From NCBI GenBank assembly GCA_034670405.1, contig JAXDDX010000001.1, positions 18,560,501 to 18,624,500 on the forward strand: DNA of 64,000 bases, in the 5' to 3' direction. Positions within the stretch are counted from its first letter, which is position 1; each line of letters starts with the position of its first letter. This document shows, piece after piece, positions 49,331 to 62,260 of the stretch. The notes below the pieces were generated by a model. It was not told the origin of the DNA. It made no database searches and saw only the letters and a program-made list of their open reading frames with translations. Both the position numbers and the translations under genes were made by a program. The stretch is from Hoplostethus atlanticus (taxonomy: Eukaryota > Chordata > Actinopteri > Trachichthyiformes > Trachichthyidae).

Positions 49331-49866
49331 GGCGGTACATATTGGTGCAACGAAATCTGCAGTTATAGAAGACAACCTCTCCCTGGTTCTTGTTGCCTCA
49401 CCTGCTTTGTATCAAAATTGAGATTGGCGTGCAAAGTCAAAGGGCTGCAGTGTTTGCAGGAGACATGCAGGAGGGGCGGGGGCTTCTACCACTGGGGTAC
49501 TAATCACGGGCGTCAATTGGGTACGGCAAGGTGTGTAAGCAGGTTTGGACGTTTTCGGTAGCGAATGATAGTAGATGTGAGGAATTCACGTCCCCGGGAC
49601 AGGACAAATGCAGGAAAGGGGGGCGGGGCTTCTCACCATTCCAGCACTGTACAGTTAGACTTAAACCTGAGACATCGACAGGAACACATTTTAACGTCCT
49701 CTTTGCGTTGTACTTAAAAGAGGGCCTCTTTAACCAACAGCCACCAGACCATAGAACCACCTGGACAGCCAGGCAGGGATTTAAACATTAGCTTTCCCTC
49801 TCCTTTCTGAAGACAGTCCTCCATGAAATCACCCTTTAACCAGCCTTTAGTCAGGGATCACTCACT

Positions 49867-50019
49867 GTGTGTGTGTGTGTGTGTGTACGTGTACGTGTGT
49901 GTGTGTGTTCATGGTGGTAATGCCCATGGTAAATTGATACAATTACTGTCTGGTTGTGAAAAAGGCAGAACTAAAGACCATTCCCTGTGTCAAACCACTC
50001 GCTAGTGACTTCCTAACAG

Positions 50020-50068
<49 letters not shown>

Positions 50069-50450
50069 TGCGTGTGCGTGTGCGTGCGTGTGCATGTGAG
50101 AGAGTGAGCGAGAGAGAGTGGCACGTGAATGCATCTCGAAAATAGGATCCCATGTTGATTTAGCACAAAGAGATGACACACATCAGTCTATTTCACTCTA
50201 TCTCCCTTTATTTTTCTCTCTTTCTTTCGTTCTGTCTTTCTTTCTTGCTTTCTCCCTCCCTCTCTCGTTCTCTCGCTGGGTCTCAGACCTAGCCATGTAT
50301 GACAGATATGGTCGATTGTGAGCAGATCAGAGCAGATCATTGAGGTGAATGGCTTCAGTGAAACCTCTCATTCAGCACAGAGTCAAAGCTTTTCAAAGGA
50401 GCTCTGATATGGAAGAAATGGGGATATCCTCCTAGCTGGGCCTTTATTCT

Positions 50451-50494
<44 letters not shown>

Positions 50495-50513
50495 TGTGTG
50501 TGTGTGTGTGCGT
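49867..50513. repeat. cluster of three long (GT)n microsatellites
   Basis: (GT)n at 49867-49910, 50021-50067 and 50451-50513, separated by ordinary sequence. Each is in the same orientation, and two have flanking GC/GT variants (TGCGTGTGCGTG). Confidence 0.95.
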
Positions 50514-51224
50514 CCGCGTGTGTGTGCACTTGCAGGATGTTTGCGTGGGTTACTGACTTTGGTCCATGTGAAATTATCAAACAAAGCTGAAATAGGAAGT
50601 CGAATGAATAGCGTTCATGCTGGGCGCCCGACCATAATCTGGCGTGTGTGTGTGCATGTGTGCGCACGTGTATGTGCACGTGTGTGTACGCACGCCGTAG
50701 CAGGAGAATGGCGTGACACCGTTTTCAAACAGGAAATGAAGTGTGTTTTTAGCGTTTTCTTTTTCTTTTGGAGTTTTGAATTAATCATTGAGCCATTTGG
50801 ATTTTCCCACCATGACAGTTGACACGATGCTCTCCTTGTAGCATCAATGGAGTTTTTTGTGTAAGACTGTCAGCCAGCTTGTAATATGAAAAGTATTTGT
50901 TTTCCTCGGTGTGGAAATTTAATTTAATCATTTGAACCATTTGAATATTTCCCCTGTGAAAAAGCGCATTGTGCTCTGCTCATTTTTTTCCCAAGAAGCT
51001 CACAAAGCTCAATCTCTGAAAATAAGTGAAAACTTAAGATGAACATGTCAGTTGTCATATTATCTATTTGTGTTAAATTAAAAAATGTAAGACCTATGAA
51101 AAACCTGAGCATCACAAGTTTTGCTATAGACATTTCTTCACTCCTAATCGTGTTTTTCTCATCAATGATGTCACATCGACAAACGCTGCGGCTCAAACCC
51201 TTCAGTGATTTATATCCACCTTTG

Positions 51225-52660
51225 CAGGGGTGTAAAGTACTCAAGTAATTGTACTTCGTTACTATACTTAAGTACGATTTCGGGGGATTTGTACTTCACT
51301 CGGGTATTATTCAATTTGTATACTTGTACTCTTACTCAATTACATTTCAACATTTAAAATTCAGACCTACCAAGTACAAGTAAGTCTCGCAGGTCCAACA
51401 AACTTTAAATTAGTATTATTTTTTTCATTGGCTGAACTAATAACCCCATGGCCGTACTTTATTTAAAACCAATAAGATCCCTATCAATGGAAAAGTAACC
51501 CGCCCATACCCATGCTTATTGGTCCTTGTGCAAGACCAGAAAGCGAGGCTCTTTGATGAAACCTGCTATCAGAATATGACAGTCAGCGAAGCTACAGAAG
51601 ATGGCCTCTAAAGTTATGAGGAATGAGGACAAAACGATCGGCACCCATGGCCGATGGGGTTAGCTAGCCAGTATCTGGTTTGGTAAATACTGGCTAGCTT
51701 AACCCATTTGTTTCCACTTGCATTGATACAAAATGCTAACAAGCTTCCAGTGGACAGTAACATAGTGCCAATTTAAAAATCCTTTTCAACTCTTTGACAA
51801 GAACATAAGGATGTGCGATATTGAATTGGCTTTCGTGGTATCACAATTGTCTTTAGTGATGTCGCAATTGGCTTTTGTGGCGTTACGATTGGCTTTTGTA
51901 ATGTCACGATTGGCTTTAGTCATGTAACGATTGGCTTTTGTGGTGTTACCATTGACTTTAGTCATGTCACGATTGGCTTTCGTGATGTCACGATTAGCTT
52001 TTATGATGTCACAATTGGCTTTTGTGGTGTTACGTTTGGCTTTTGTGATGTCACAATTGACTTTTGTGGTGTTACGTTCAGCTTTTGTGATGTCACAATT
52101 GGCCTTTGTGATGTCACAATTGGCTTTTTTGGTGTTACGATTGGCTTTTGTGATCTCACAATTGGCCTTTGTGAGGTCACAATTGGCTTTTGTGATGTCA
52201 CAATTGGCTTTCGTGATGTCACGATTAGCTTTTATGATGTCACAATTGGCTTTTGTGGTGATACGTTTGGCTTTTGTGATGTCACAATTGGCTTTTGTGG
52301 TGTTACGTTCGGCTTTTGTGATGTCACAATTGGCCTTTGTGACGTCACAATTGGCTTTTATGATGTCACAATTGGCCTTTGTCATGTCACAATTAGTTAC
52401 GATTGGCTTTAGTGAATTTAGTGAAGTAATTTTAATGCAAAAAATGTCCCCTATGCTTTTTTATTATTGCAATGGATAGACAATTCTACAACATTTAAAT
52501 ACTTTAATACTTTTAATACTTGAGTACAAGTAGAAACTTTTTGACTTTTACTCAAGTGTATTTTTAGCTAGATACTTCGACTTGTAATTGAGTAAGATTT
52601 TGAACCAGTACCCATACTTTAACTTAACTACTTTATCTATGGGTACTTTTTACACCCCTG
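51225..52660. mobile_element. 1436-bp hAT-type element with an internal minisatellite
   Basis: Starts CAGGGGTGTAAA and ends TTTACACCCCTG, with a perfect 8-bp target duplication CACCTTTG at 51217-51224 and 52661-52668. Subterminal DNA is full of AAGTACTTGAGTA-type repeats on both sides. The 8-bp duplication and CAG ends fit hAT. No transposase gene is present; the centre is occupied by the 21-bp array at 51825-52391. Confidence 0.85.
51825..52391. repeat. 27 uninterrupted 21-bp repeats (consensus ATTGGCTTTTGTGATGTCACA)
   Basis: Unit starts fall exactly every 21 bases from 51825 to 52371, and a partial unit follows at 52402. Two unit subtypes alternate, one ending GATGTCACA and one ending GGTGTTACG. 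Eighteen of 27 units carry ATTGG, an inverted CCAAT box, and most carry TGATGTCA; one unit has a perfect TGACGTCA (52340-52347). Because 21 is a multiple of three, both strands stay open (heptads LAFVMSQ on plus, TKANCDI on minus). Units 51972-52118 match 52203-52349 with 4 differences in 147 bases, so an 11-unit block was duplicated. Confidence 0.95.
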
Positions 52661-53723
52661 CACCTTTGTATCCAAAGGTGGCACAAAGAAAAGCAGTCGC
52701 TCTCTCCAGAAGCATGGATTTGTCTGTTTTGAGGAATCGAAAGATGCCGTAAGTAGTCGATGAAGAATTCGAGATGAAGTGCAGAAGCGATATACACAAA
52801 TGTGTCACATATTTGAATCACATCTTCCTCAGTGACGCAATATTAGATGCGAACCCATCACATATACATGATATACGCACATCTGATATCAATCGGCAAC
52901 AGCAGGAAGTGACAGTCATATAATTGGACAAGAACCAGTTGAGCAGAGCAGACACAGAGAGCTCAATATCATCAATGGCCTACATAGAGTTGTCATTTTT
53001 CTGATGTATATTATTATGATTTTGCACGTGGCAAAGTCATTTATCACGTTTTCTTTCTTGGTAATGGTGCTAGTGAAACTATGCACTCTTTTAAAAAATC
53101 GACAGGTATATGTGATGTCATCAAATGACACTTTGAGGACTGGCACTTTTAGCCCGAAGATCAGGTTGATCGACAAGCCAGGTGCTTTCCCAACTTTTAT
53201 GTACTAACCAGTTGTCTCTCTTGATGTGCAGCTGTAACTTGTAACTTGCTCACATCCCCAGGTTACTTTCTTCTCTTAATCCATGGACAATTATGTGTTA
53301 AATTGAATTGTTCAGCTGGATTCCCTTGTAGGTGATAGAGAATCGTCTTTAATGTTGCGATGCCCGTGATCACGGTAGATTTTAGTGGGGAAGTCATGAT
53401 TTCAGGGTGAAATCATTGAAGATTTGGTGCAGCAAACATGCCTGATTTGTTTCAGGTCAGGTAAACTTGTACAAATCATCTCGAATTGCTGTTATGTGAC
53501 ACATGGGGCCGGTGCTGTCATATGTTGTTTCCTTGTTTCGATTGCGTTGATAATCACTCCCGACACTTCAGGTGAACGCAGCGCTATACAGTGGTCTGGA
53601 CAGGAAGTCTGCATCGGTGTTAATCCCACCAGGACAGTAGCTCAGAGTTATTGGTGACATCTGCCAGCTCGTCTTGTTACGTTTTGACTGCCGGTGTCAT
53701 GCTCAGCCCTTGTGAACTGTGTG

Positions 53724-53767
<44 letters not shown>

Positions 53768-54044
53768 TGATTGGTTTTATTTTTGGTTCCAATTTCACAA
53801 ACCAGTGCTCCTCTGGCAGTGAGATTATATGAGCGACGGGTCCCTGACTGAGTTGGATCTGAGTGGATTAGCTGTTTCCTGCCCTAACACAATAGTCCAC
53901 CAGGAAACCACATCAAACTACTCACACACACACACACACACACACCAGTGTGCAGGGAGGGAGCAAAGAGCTGGGCTAAAGGGCTGAAAGCCACAAAGAA
54001 CAAGTGGAGAGAACCAGCAGGAAACTGACTAGTCACTTTAGCCT

Positions 54045-54046
<2 letters not shown>

Positions 54047-54114
<68 letters not shown>

Positions 54115-54116
54115 AT
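54047..54116. repeat. (CT)n microsatellite
   Basis: About 70 bases of CT with one or two interruptions. Confidence 0.95.
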
Positions 54117-57100
54117 TCTCGCAGACTGAGGGATGGAGGGAGAAAGTTGAAGTTAAAATCAAAGGCTGAACCAGGGATTAGTCCTGGGTGGAGGGAGGAG
54201 GGATGCATGGAGGGATAGGTGGAGGGAGGTTCAGTTAAAGCGGGCTATAGAGGCCGAGAGAGGATGATCTTCAGCGCTGACCAGATTAGACTGTTTGTCT
54301 GCTTGCCAGTCTGTCTGTCTATCCTCCACGAATTACAATTACTATTGGTGCTGTAATGGAGTAACTTATTTAGACTTAGACTTTTTGAGTGTTTTTTTGA
54401 AGTCAGTCATTTTGCTTTTACTTAAGTATGTTTTGGTATAGTATAGAGGCTTTCCAATTATGTCACACATCTCCTAGCAACCACACATGGCGCTATCATG
54501 GAGGTCCATTGCACTATTAGTACGGCCGGCTTTGAGTGTGAAGTCAAATAAAATTAAAACAATCAATATTGTTACCGTGTTGTGAGGAAGATGTCCTCAG
54601 TAATCTTTGTCAGATTTTCCATTCTCTCAGGTACTGTACTGGATGGTTTGTCAACCTTTGACAAAAACTATTTTGTTCATGGGCCAATAGGACAATTATT
54701 ATTTGAGTTGTTGTTACTGTTTATCTGCCAGTATGACGATGCGGTGCGATGGAGACTACAATAATGAGAAATAATGTAGTACTGGGGAAATTGTCAGCGG
54801 TCTGATTCCAGTCACTAAACTATGTCTGCTATAAGAATAAGAAAAAAACCTTGTCCATTAACCATACATCAGGACAGCCCAGCAAGCACTAGGGACACCT
54901 AGTTTTATCTTAAGTTACTCTGAGTACAAAAGTAGCTATTTTTACTTTCTTAAGTAGTTTTTAACACCACTAATTGTACTTCTAATCAAGTGAAAGTTTG
55001 CTAAAGTAACAGCACCTCTACTTGAGTAGGAAATGTTTGCTATCCTGTATACTTGGCTGTCACTCTTTCTTTTTCCCTCTATCTTTGAAGGGTTTGGGGT
55101 TTAGGACTTTACCCGCCAGACACGCCATACGAGGACTATGATCTACGACCAATGGAGATTTGACTTATTTTGTTACTCTTTTGATGCTAAGCAGAGAGGT
55201 TGTTGGGGTTACATTTTTTTAGAGTCTTTGATATGGCTCTGTCGGGAATTTGAACCCCCAACCTCTCAGCCTCAATGTGGGCTCTCTAAGCCAATTGATA
55301 ATCCCCCTCCTCCCCTCCACCAGTGTGTATGGGCCCTGATCCATTAGTCTGCCTTTAAGGAAAATAACTTTTTCTGTTGTTAGATGTTACTATTTTTCAT
55401 TCAATTTCTTTTTGCATATTTTTCAAATTTGTTGTATATTTTCGTGCATACTCATTGTCTTCATCTCAATATGTTCTGCTGCTCTATATGTGACTTGTTG
55501 GTTTGCATACCCTGCATACATGCTGTATTCATACATTTCATGCCTTTTCTTTCACAGGTGTCTACTTAACACATTCTGGTGTTGTAATTGCCGGTTGTTG
55601 TACAAAAGGCTTAGACTGTCTACCTAGCAACTGGTGGACCAATTAGGAAAAATTCTGATCATGTACGGTCCATGCAGACTGAGCCGACGGTCCTCGCAGT
55701 GTAGCAGAGGGCCAGTCGACAACCAGCTGCAGACTTCCCTAAAACCTCCCTTGATGTATATGGCTTCCCACTGGCAGACCAGAGGTAATATAGTGCTCCC
55801 TTTCCATACCCTCCCTATGGAGTGCCATTAGTTCAGCCCCTTACATAGGAAGGTCCAACGTTTCCTGACTTCAAGAACGAAGAGAGCCAAATATACGTTG
55901 AATTGCGCTGGATACCATCCAAGTCAACTTGAGCATTATGAGTACGCAATCGTCCTGAAACACATTGGAGTGTCTTTAGCCAAAGTCAAACTCACCATAC
56001 ACCAATACATTGGAAGCACTGGATCATAGATATGGGTGTCCGTACCAGTATGTGTTCAAAGAGAATGAGGCAATTGAGCATTGAGCCAAGTAATCCACCA
56101 CCTCCCTAAAGAAGCCGTCTCAAATAGGTGGGTTTCCAATCCAACACCTTGTGTTACAAGCACTGTCCTTTGAACCTCCAACATCCATACTACCCTTTGG
56201 GACAGAAAGATAGTGTATGTACATCCAAAAACGTTGACCAGGTGCGAGCATACGCGTTGATCACGTGGGTGCTCCGGTGCTCAAGCACACACACGGGGAA
56301 GGCTGATTAAAAAATAAATTAATAAATAAAGGTATTAATAAATTAATAAATAATGCATCTTTTAAAAAGGCTACGTTAAGGGGCGTGGCCACGTAGCCAA
56401 CTGCCAATGTAACGTTAGAGTCGGCTAAACCAACGTTGTTCCATCACGTAGCTACTAGCTAGCAACACAGCAAGTGTGAAACACGGGTGATGATCGGGTA
56501 AAAACGTACAAATTTGTCATTAAAAAACCGAGAGAGATACCGAGTGTAAAGACAGTCAGAGTGAGGATCCACCACCAGTGATGAATTTGTAGCAGAGCAG
56601 TGTTGCATGTCGTTTCGGTGTGTGTCTACGTTGACAGATGACGGTAGCCTGCACCACGGTAATTACTAAAGCAAGCGCAATAAAAGTGATTTTGTGACAA
56701 TCTTCACCTTGGTGGTATTCACTTGATTTGAGCACCCACTGGCAAAAACATAAATCGGCGCCTATGGGTGCGAGGTACTGCACTGAATCAGAAAGGTCTT
56801 CAAGACCAACATTGCTACAAATTAAACTCTAAGGGATCATCGTTCCAGTGAGAGAGTATTTTCTTTTCTGTCTCTTACATACGACCTTTTGACAGGGCCT
56901 TGTTCCAGTATCTCTGACCCTAGTTCTCCTTAGTTCAGGGACACACTTCCCTTACTCTCTTCCCTTACTCTAGCTCAGACAGCACTAGCTAGCGGCCGTT
57001 GGAAACCCAGTCTAGGGCTCCTTTTAGGTCTGCATGATCACACTAACGGTCTGTGTGAGTGTGTAAATTGAGCTGAGTTTGTCTGTCTTGTGTGTGCAGC

Positions 57101-57229
57101 TGTGTGTTTGCTCTCTTTTCTTTTCAGGCACCTGTTGCAAACTGTAATCTTACCTGGCAGTGGACACCGGTGCTGGCCCCCCTTGTGGACCAATCAGAAG
57201 AAATTGCAATCACGCAAACTGTAAACTGA

Positions 57230-57480
57230 AGACAAAACAGTGCACAGCAAAGATATCTTCTGTGATCTCTGTGATGAACAAATGTTCCCCCGGCTGTGCC
57301 TAAACTCATTGAAAAGCAGATATCTTTGCATATGTATTGTTTTGTGTCTCTTTTATTTTATGTTTAATACCCCCCCATTTGCATTATTCTTATTCTTCTT
57401 ATTTTTGTTTTCTGTATTCTATTACTATTTGCTGCTGCAACACCCCAATTTCCCCAGGGGGATCAATAAACGTTTCTAAA
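57230..57480 (+). mobile_element. 3' UTR-like tail of a fish LINE
   Basis: T-rich sequence ending CCCCAATTTCCCCAGGGG, then ATCAATAAACGTTTCTAAATG. This closely resembles the AATTTCCCC...GGATCAATAAA tail common to fish non-LTR elements. No coding part remains. Confidence 0.45.
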
Positions 57481-60400
57481 TGAATGCACTACCAAAATGG
57501 AAGCGCTCCCTTCAACTATCAGCTGACGCACTTGCTAAATTAGTTCATGCAAAAAGGATTTTACTGAGCGAATATGTGAAAAATAGTTTTTTTTGTGTTC
57601 ATACACTTATTCTGTTTCGGAAAACCACAATGTTTTTCAGTTAGTACAACCAGTCATGCAAAGGTGGTTGCCAAGCAGTTGCAAGTTACAGAGGGACTAT
57701 CTCGGTGAACATATACCTTATTATTTACAGCAGCTTTAGCAGCAGAATTAGCATCACTATCTTTGTCAGTTAGTAGAAACAGGACAATACATTCTAAGTT
57801 GTGCAGTTATCAAAAAAGAATGTGAATCGTGTGACCTGAAATAGTGGGCGCTAGAGAGGCATACAGGCTGGACCAGTTCTATATAGTTCTATATAGTTCT
57901 ATATAGTTATGCAGGCTATAAACAGGGCTTTTCTCAAATGTAAAGAAAAAAAAAATGAACAAAACAAAAATCCAGTGTGCCTAATGTCCATTTTATTTTC
58001 AATATATTTCAATGTAATTTCAATAGAATTTGGTCAACCCACCCTATATTGACATGCTTTCACTTAAATGAAGGGTTTGAATCCGCAGATAAACAATGAT
58101 GTGCATGAGTGTACCGCAACAGAGTCTCTCTCTCTCTCTCTCCCTCTTTCTGTTGATCCGTGTGAGAACGCTTGTCCCTGGGCGTATGCATATATAAGCC
58201 TACTATACACTTTCAATTACAACACTGTTCCTGTTCTCTCTCACACTCACACATACACGCACAGGGACACTGAAAAGGCAGAGTCCCTTTTCCCCCCTGT
58301 TATGCAAATACCACCAGCCCTTAAAACGGTTTGAGTGAGAATTAAACGTGAATTAAATGAGGCTTGGCTCTTTTCTCTCCATTCTATCCGAAAGAGGCAA
58401 AGCCCCCGTCACCATGGGAGATCCCCACGCCGTTGCCATGCCTGTTATGGGATTGACAAGACGAGAAGTGACATAAATACCGTGGCCGGCGCTCAATCCA
58501 ATTATGCGGCGTGGCCTGCCTCAATACCTGCTAGCCAAGCAGCCCCGCGCTGGCGTCCTTGCATTCAGCCAGCCCCAGAAATAAGACTGGCTGTATTCAG
58601 ATCCGTACCTAGCCCCGGCCTTGGTCTCTATGCATCAGCTACCTCTCTCTGTCTTTGCCCTCAACCCCACGCTCAACCCATCAGCCGAGCTTAATACAGG
58701 CCTTTGGACAAGGTGCTTTTTCCCTAGGCCCTCTGAAACCCCCCCAGGCTAAAACAAAGCCCCCTCAGAACTAGCCAAACTACTGCCCAAGCTAGCGGCG
58801 AACATGACTGGCTACTGATTTAATAATACACACACTGGGGGAGTGACACAGCACGGACAAAAGAGTCTGTGTGGAGAAATGCTGTCAGCTGTGTGCTGCG
58901 GTCCCCCTCTGTCAACTGTCTCGGCCACTGAGGTGACAATACCCACCTCCATGAGGACAGGTCTCGGGAGTCCTCAAGCAGTTTCATGTCAGGGACCTCT
59001 AATTGGACCTGCATGAGACCACGGCCCCCATTTGATCAGACCCTTGTCCCAGCGATCCATATGGGAACATGTTGTCGATTTAGTATTGAATTGTAGGGAG
59101 ATGATGTCATTTGGATTTGGATTTCTAGTGAATTCAATTTGTACAATTAGAACTAAATTCCTATGTTTTCTGGGGAACCCCTCAAGGACCCCTGAGAACC
59201 ACAGGTAGTGAGTGAAAGGTTTCTTCAGTGGGTGTTAGGGGGGCATTTCCCATTCAATTTCCCATCCTAGATGTTGCCCATTGTTATGTTTTTTTCATTA
59301 AAAGACCCTATCCTGATATAACTATACCTCTAATGCTACTTACTATGATGTGTATTACACGTTGACATCCTTAAGATTTACGTCAGCCTAATAAATGTAT
59401 GTCAGCCTAAATATATTCCACAAATAATAAAGTGGGTAAACTGTTTAGGTGCATCAAGGTTAAATTCACAACAATACTTTTTGGAGCTAAATTGGGATGG
59501 TTTAGCCCAACATTTTGAAACAAAGCCCCAGTTGACTACGACTGAAATAGGTTGTGGTTGGCTCATTTAGCATAGCGCTGGCTACAGTGATTAGTCCAAA
59601 GAACTGCCTGAATAGCACAGGAAAAGCAGGAATCTCCCAAGAACGACTGAACTGTGAGAGTGAAGGAAGCAACAGGTCGGTGTGAGCGCCGGGTCCCCGT
59701 TCCACCTGACAGACCATAATATAAACTTGACTTGACAACCAAATCGGTCCCCCCCCCCCCCACCCTTTCTTTTCCCCCGGCAGTGCTTGGCTTGTGTTTG
59801 GGCCCCGGAGCCCATTTTAACCACAGGCATTTACAAGCTCTCCTCTAAACAACCTGCCAGGTGCTTTAAGCCTCCTGCAGAACGTTATGAGACTCCAATA
59901 AGATTAGAGCAGAATGGCCAGTGAATGGAAGAATGGAAGCGCTTATAATGGGGAAGATTGTTAGCACAGCGATGTGTGGCTCTGAGCTCCCATGACCAAT
60001 CTGCAACTAATGAGCATTCAATGAGCGTGCTCTATGTCACAAGTGTCCCCGAGGCTACGATGGGGACATTGAGGCGAGCCATTTCTCATATTTGTCAGCA
60101 ACACGGGCTAATCGCGTCGGTCAAGTTTTGCTTTTATTGTATGAATTCAATATGGACGCTGTGGACGTTCTCACACAATCTCTCACACGGCTCGATGAAA
60201 ATTCATGGGCTTCCTCGAGGGGAACTGAGCACTTTATAGTGAGAGGTGTGCAATTTATTTAAGCTTCCACTGATTCCGGGTTTTTTTTCCTTCCTGGGAC
60301 GCTTTTGCTGATTGAGTGGGGCAGTATTTGGGAATATAAAATTGAATTCCTTGAAATAAAATTTGAAAAACTTGACATTTAAAAGCGTACCATTTTCATA

Positions 60401-61549
60401 TACTGTACATATACATGTACGTTTTGCTACTTTCTACTTGCTAATTGATATAACACAATAACGATCTAACCTCTAGCCAGTTCATGAAAGCGTTTCCATT
60501 TGCTGTTCTAAACAGTCGGTGTCAGGTAGGTCTTTCCTGGAAAAGTCCTCTGCCACACAGGAAGTGATGCGTTTTCCGTTTCCGGCAGCAGTTTGTTTAG
60601 AAGATCACCACTAACTTTTACAGTTCAGTAAAAGATAAAAAGGACCAGAATGACAGGATGAGAAAAGATGAGGAACATGGAGGTAGACTATAAAGTGAAT
60701 ATCATCCTGCTTGCAGCCATCTGGCGTTTGCTTATTTGCTAAGAAAATTGTGGCCATGGTTAAGAATGTTGTCATTTTGACGCCGTTTTCGAGTTGAAAA
60801 ATGAGCAATTGGAACCTTTTTATCGGCGGATATCGTGTCGTAAACAACACATTGCGTGACATTGTTAACATGTAGCCCCCTGTGTGTGTGCAAATTTCGT
60901 GCTGCCTTGTGACCCTGAAAAGAACAACAGCATCACGTGGACAAATTGGGACTTTATGATTGGTTCCCGGTGACAAAAGGTCATCCAGTCAGCAAAGACC
61001 CCGCTCGCTGGCCCTGCATGACGTCATTTCATTAAAGACGGCCTCTATGAAGACAAGGAAAAACTCCCAGTAAAACAAGGAAAAAGGAGGAAAAAAAGGA
61101 GAAAGAATTTACAGAGGCATCCACCCACCAGGACAAAATATAGTGCAGGCCATGTAGTTCTGTGTGTACAGTTCAATCTAATAGTTCGGTATCCTTGGTC
61201 AGCTAGGGCCCCTATAGTTCAGTGTATGTAGTGCAGGCCATATACAGTATGTCAGTGTCCTCAACCACCAGGGGCAAAATAGATTGGGGTATATACATCC
61301 CAATGAGAACCCACGTCTCTTGTCTGCTGGCTGGCATCACATTCCACTTCGGCCCGGGGCTGCCGTCCGCATACCATATCCACCAGGGGCCAGTACCTAT
61401 GTCCCAAATCAGCCAGGGTCTAGCACCCATGTCCCAGATCCACCTCTAGGGAAGGTCACTGTATGCACATAGCCAATACATACAGGCACACTCAGTCAGA
61501 CCAACAGGGAGACAGTCATTTGGATGTGGTCAGGTCAAGAGGTAGCCCT

Positions 61550-62260
61550 AGACTGGGAACCATCAACCAAGAGTTTTTCGATTTGAACATTTCCAGGGAA
61601 TTCACTTCCCCGATCGAAAATGATAAATAATCGTAAATAGTCAATAGCAACGGACCTAGGACTGAGCCTTGCGGTACACAGGCAAATTTTGAGCTGTCAG
61701 AGCTCAGAGAGTGTTGTTATAAAATGCGTTCGGCGCGGCTGTGGCTCAGTGGTAGAGCAGGTTGTCCACTGATCACAAGGTTGGCGGTTCGATCCCCAGC
61801 TCCTCCTGTCCACATGTCAAAGTGTCCTTGGGCAAGACACTGAACCCCAAATTGCTCCTGATGGTCAGGAAGCACCTGCATGGTAGCTCACTGCCATCGG
61901 TGAGTGAATGGGTGAACGAGAGGCATACATTGTAAAGCGCTATGATAAAAGCAGCCATTTACCATTTATTTACCATTTCTATCTGACAGAGAAGACCTAA
62001 AGCATGAGAGCGCAGTATTGAGAATGCCAATGTAGTATGTGAGGTGATCTGAAAGGATATTGTGGTCAACTGTATCGAAGGCTACACTCAGGTTGAGAAG
62101 AGAGTCGAGAAGACCTGTGTAAGATTTTACTCTACAACAGGTGGCTGTCTTCAGGGCAGTGGAGCATTTGCAGTGGGGTACCTGCTCAAATTCAAGTACC
62201 AGAATGGAAGGCATGTTGACCATCACGTTTTCCCCTACAATGACCAATAAGGAGGACAAG
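61550..62260 (-). mobile_element. CR1/L2-like LINE RT fragment, split by a SINE
   Basis: Minus strand 62100-61990 reads LLNLSVAFDTVDHNILSDHL, then FRSSLSDRN. After the interruption, 61690-61630 reads FACVPQGSVLGPLLLTIY. Together they cover the AFDTVDH and GVPQGS RT blocks in the correct order. Stops are present, so it is inactive. Confidence 0.7.
61734..61975 (+). mobile_element. tRNA-derived SINE inserted in the LINE relic
   Basis: Pol III A box TGGCTCAGTGGTAGAGC (from 61742) and B box GGTTCGATCCC (61786-61796) at tRNA spacing. Then come GTGTCCTTGGGCAAGACACT and TGTAAAGCGCTATGA, typical of the body and tail of vertebrate tRNA-SINEs. It interrupts the LINE between its SDR and VPQGS codons, so it is the younger insertion. 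Confidence 0.75.

Larger units (their letters stand above)
52669..61550. other. long stretch without recognisable genes
   Basis: Contains (GATA)n at 53723-53766, (CA)n at 53923-53944, (CT)n at 54047-54116, a three-unit 10-bp repeat TTCTATATAG near 57874-57905, a LINE-like 3' end at 57230-57480, and poly-C at 59748-59761. Complex GC-balanced blocks at 58330-58700 and 59880-60240 carry short open frames but no domain I know. Confidence 0.45.

Noticed and set aside
51786..52385. 199-codon minus-strand frame of TKANCDI heptads as a real repeat protein gene
   Set aside because: Explained by a 21-bp tandem repeat whose period is divisible by three; the opposite strand is open too, and no splice or promoter context supports a gene.
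51825..52391. CRISPR-like array
   Set aside because: Units are contiguous with no spacers and lie in a fish transposon.
58335..58694. 119-codon open frame
   Set aside because: No recognisable domain, no splice context, GC-richer chance frame.
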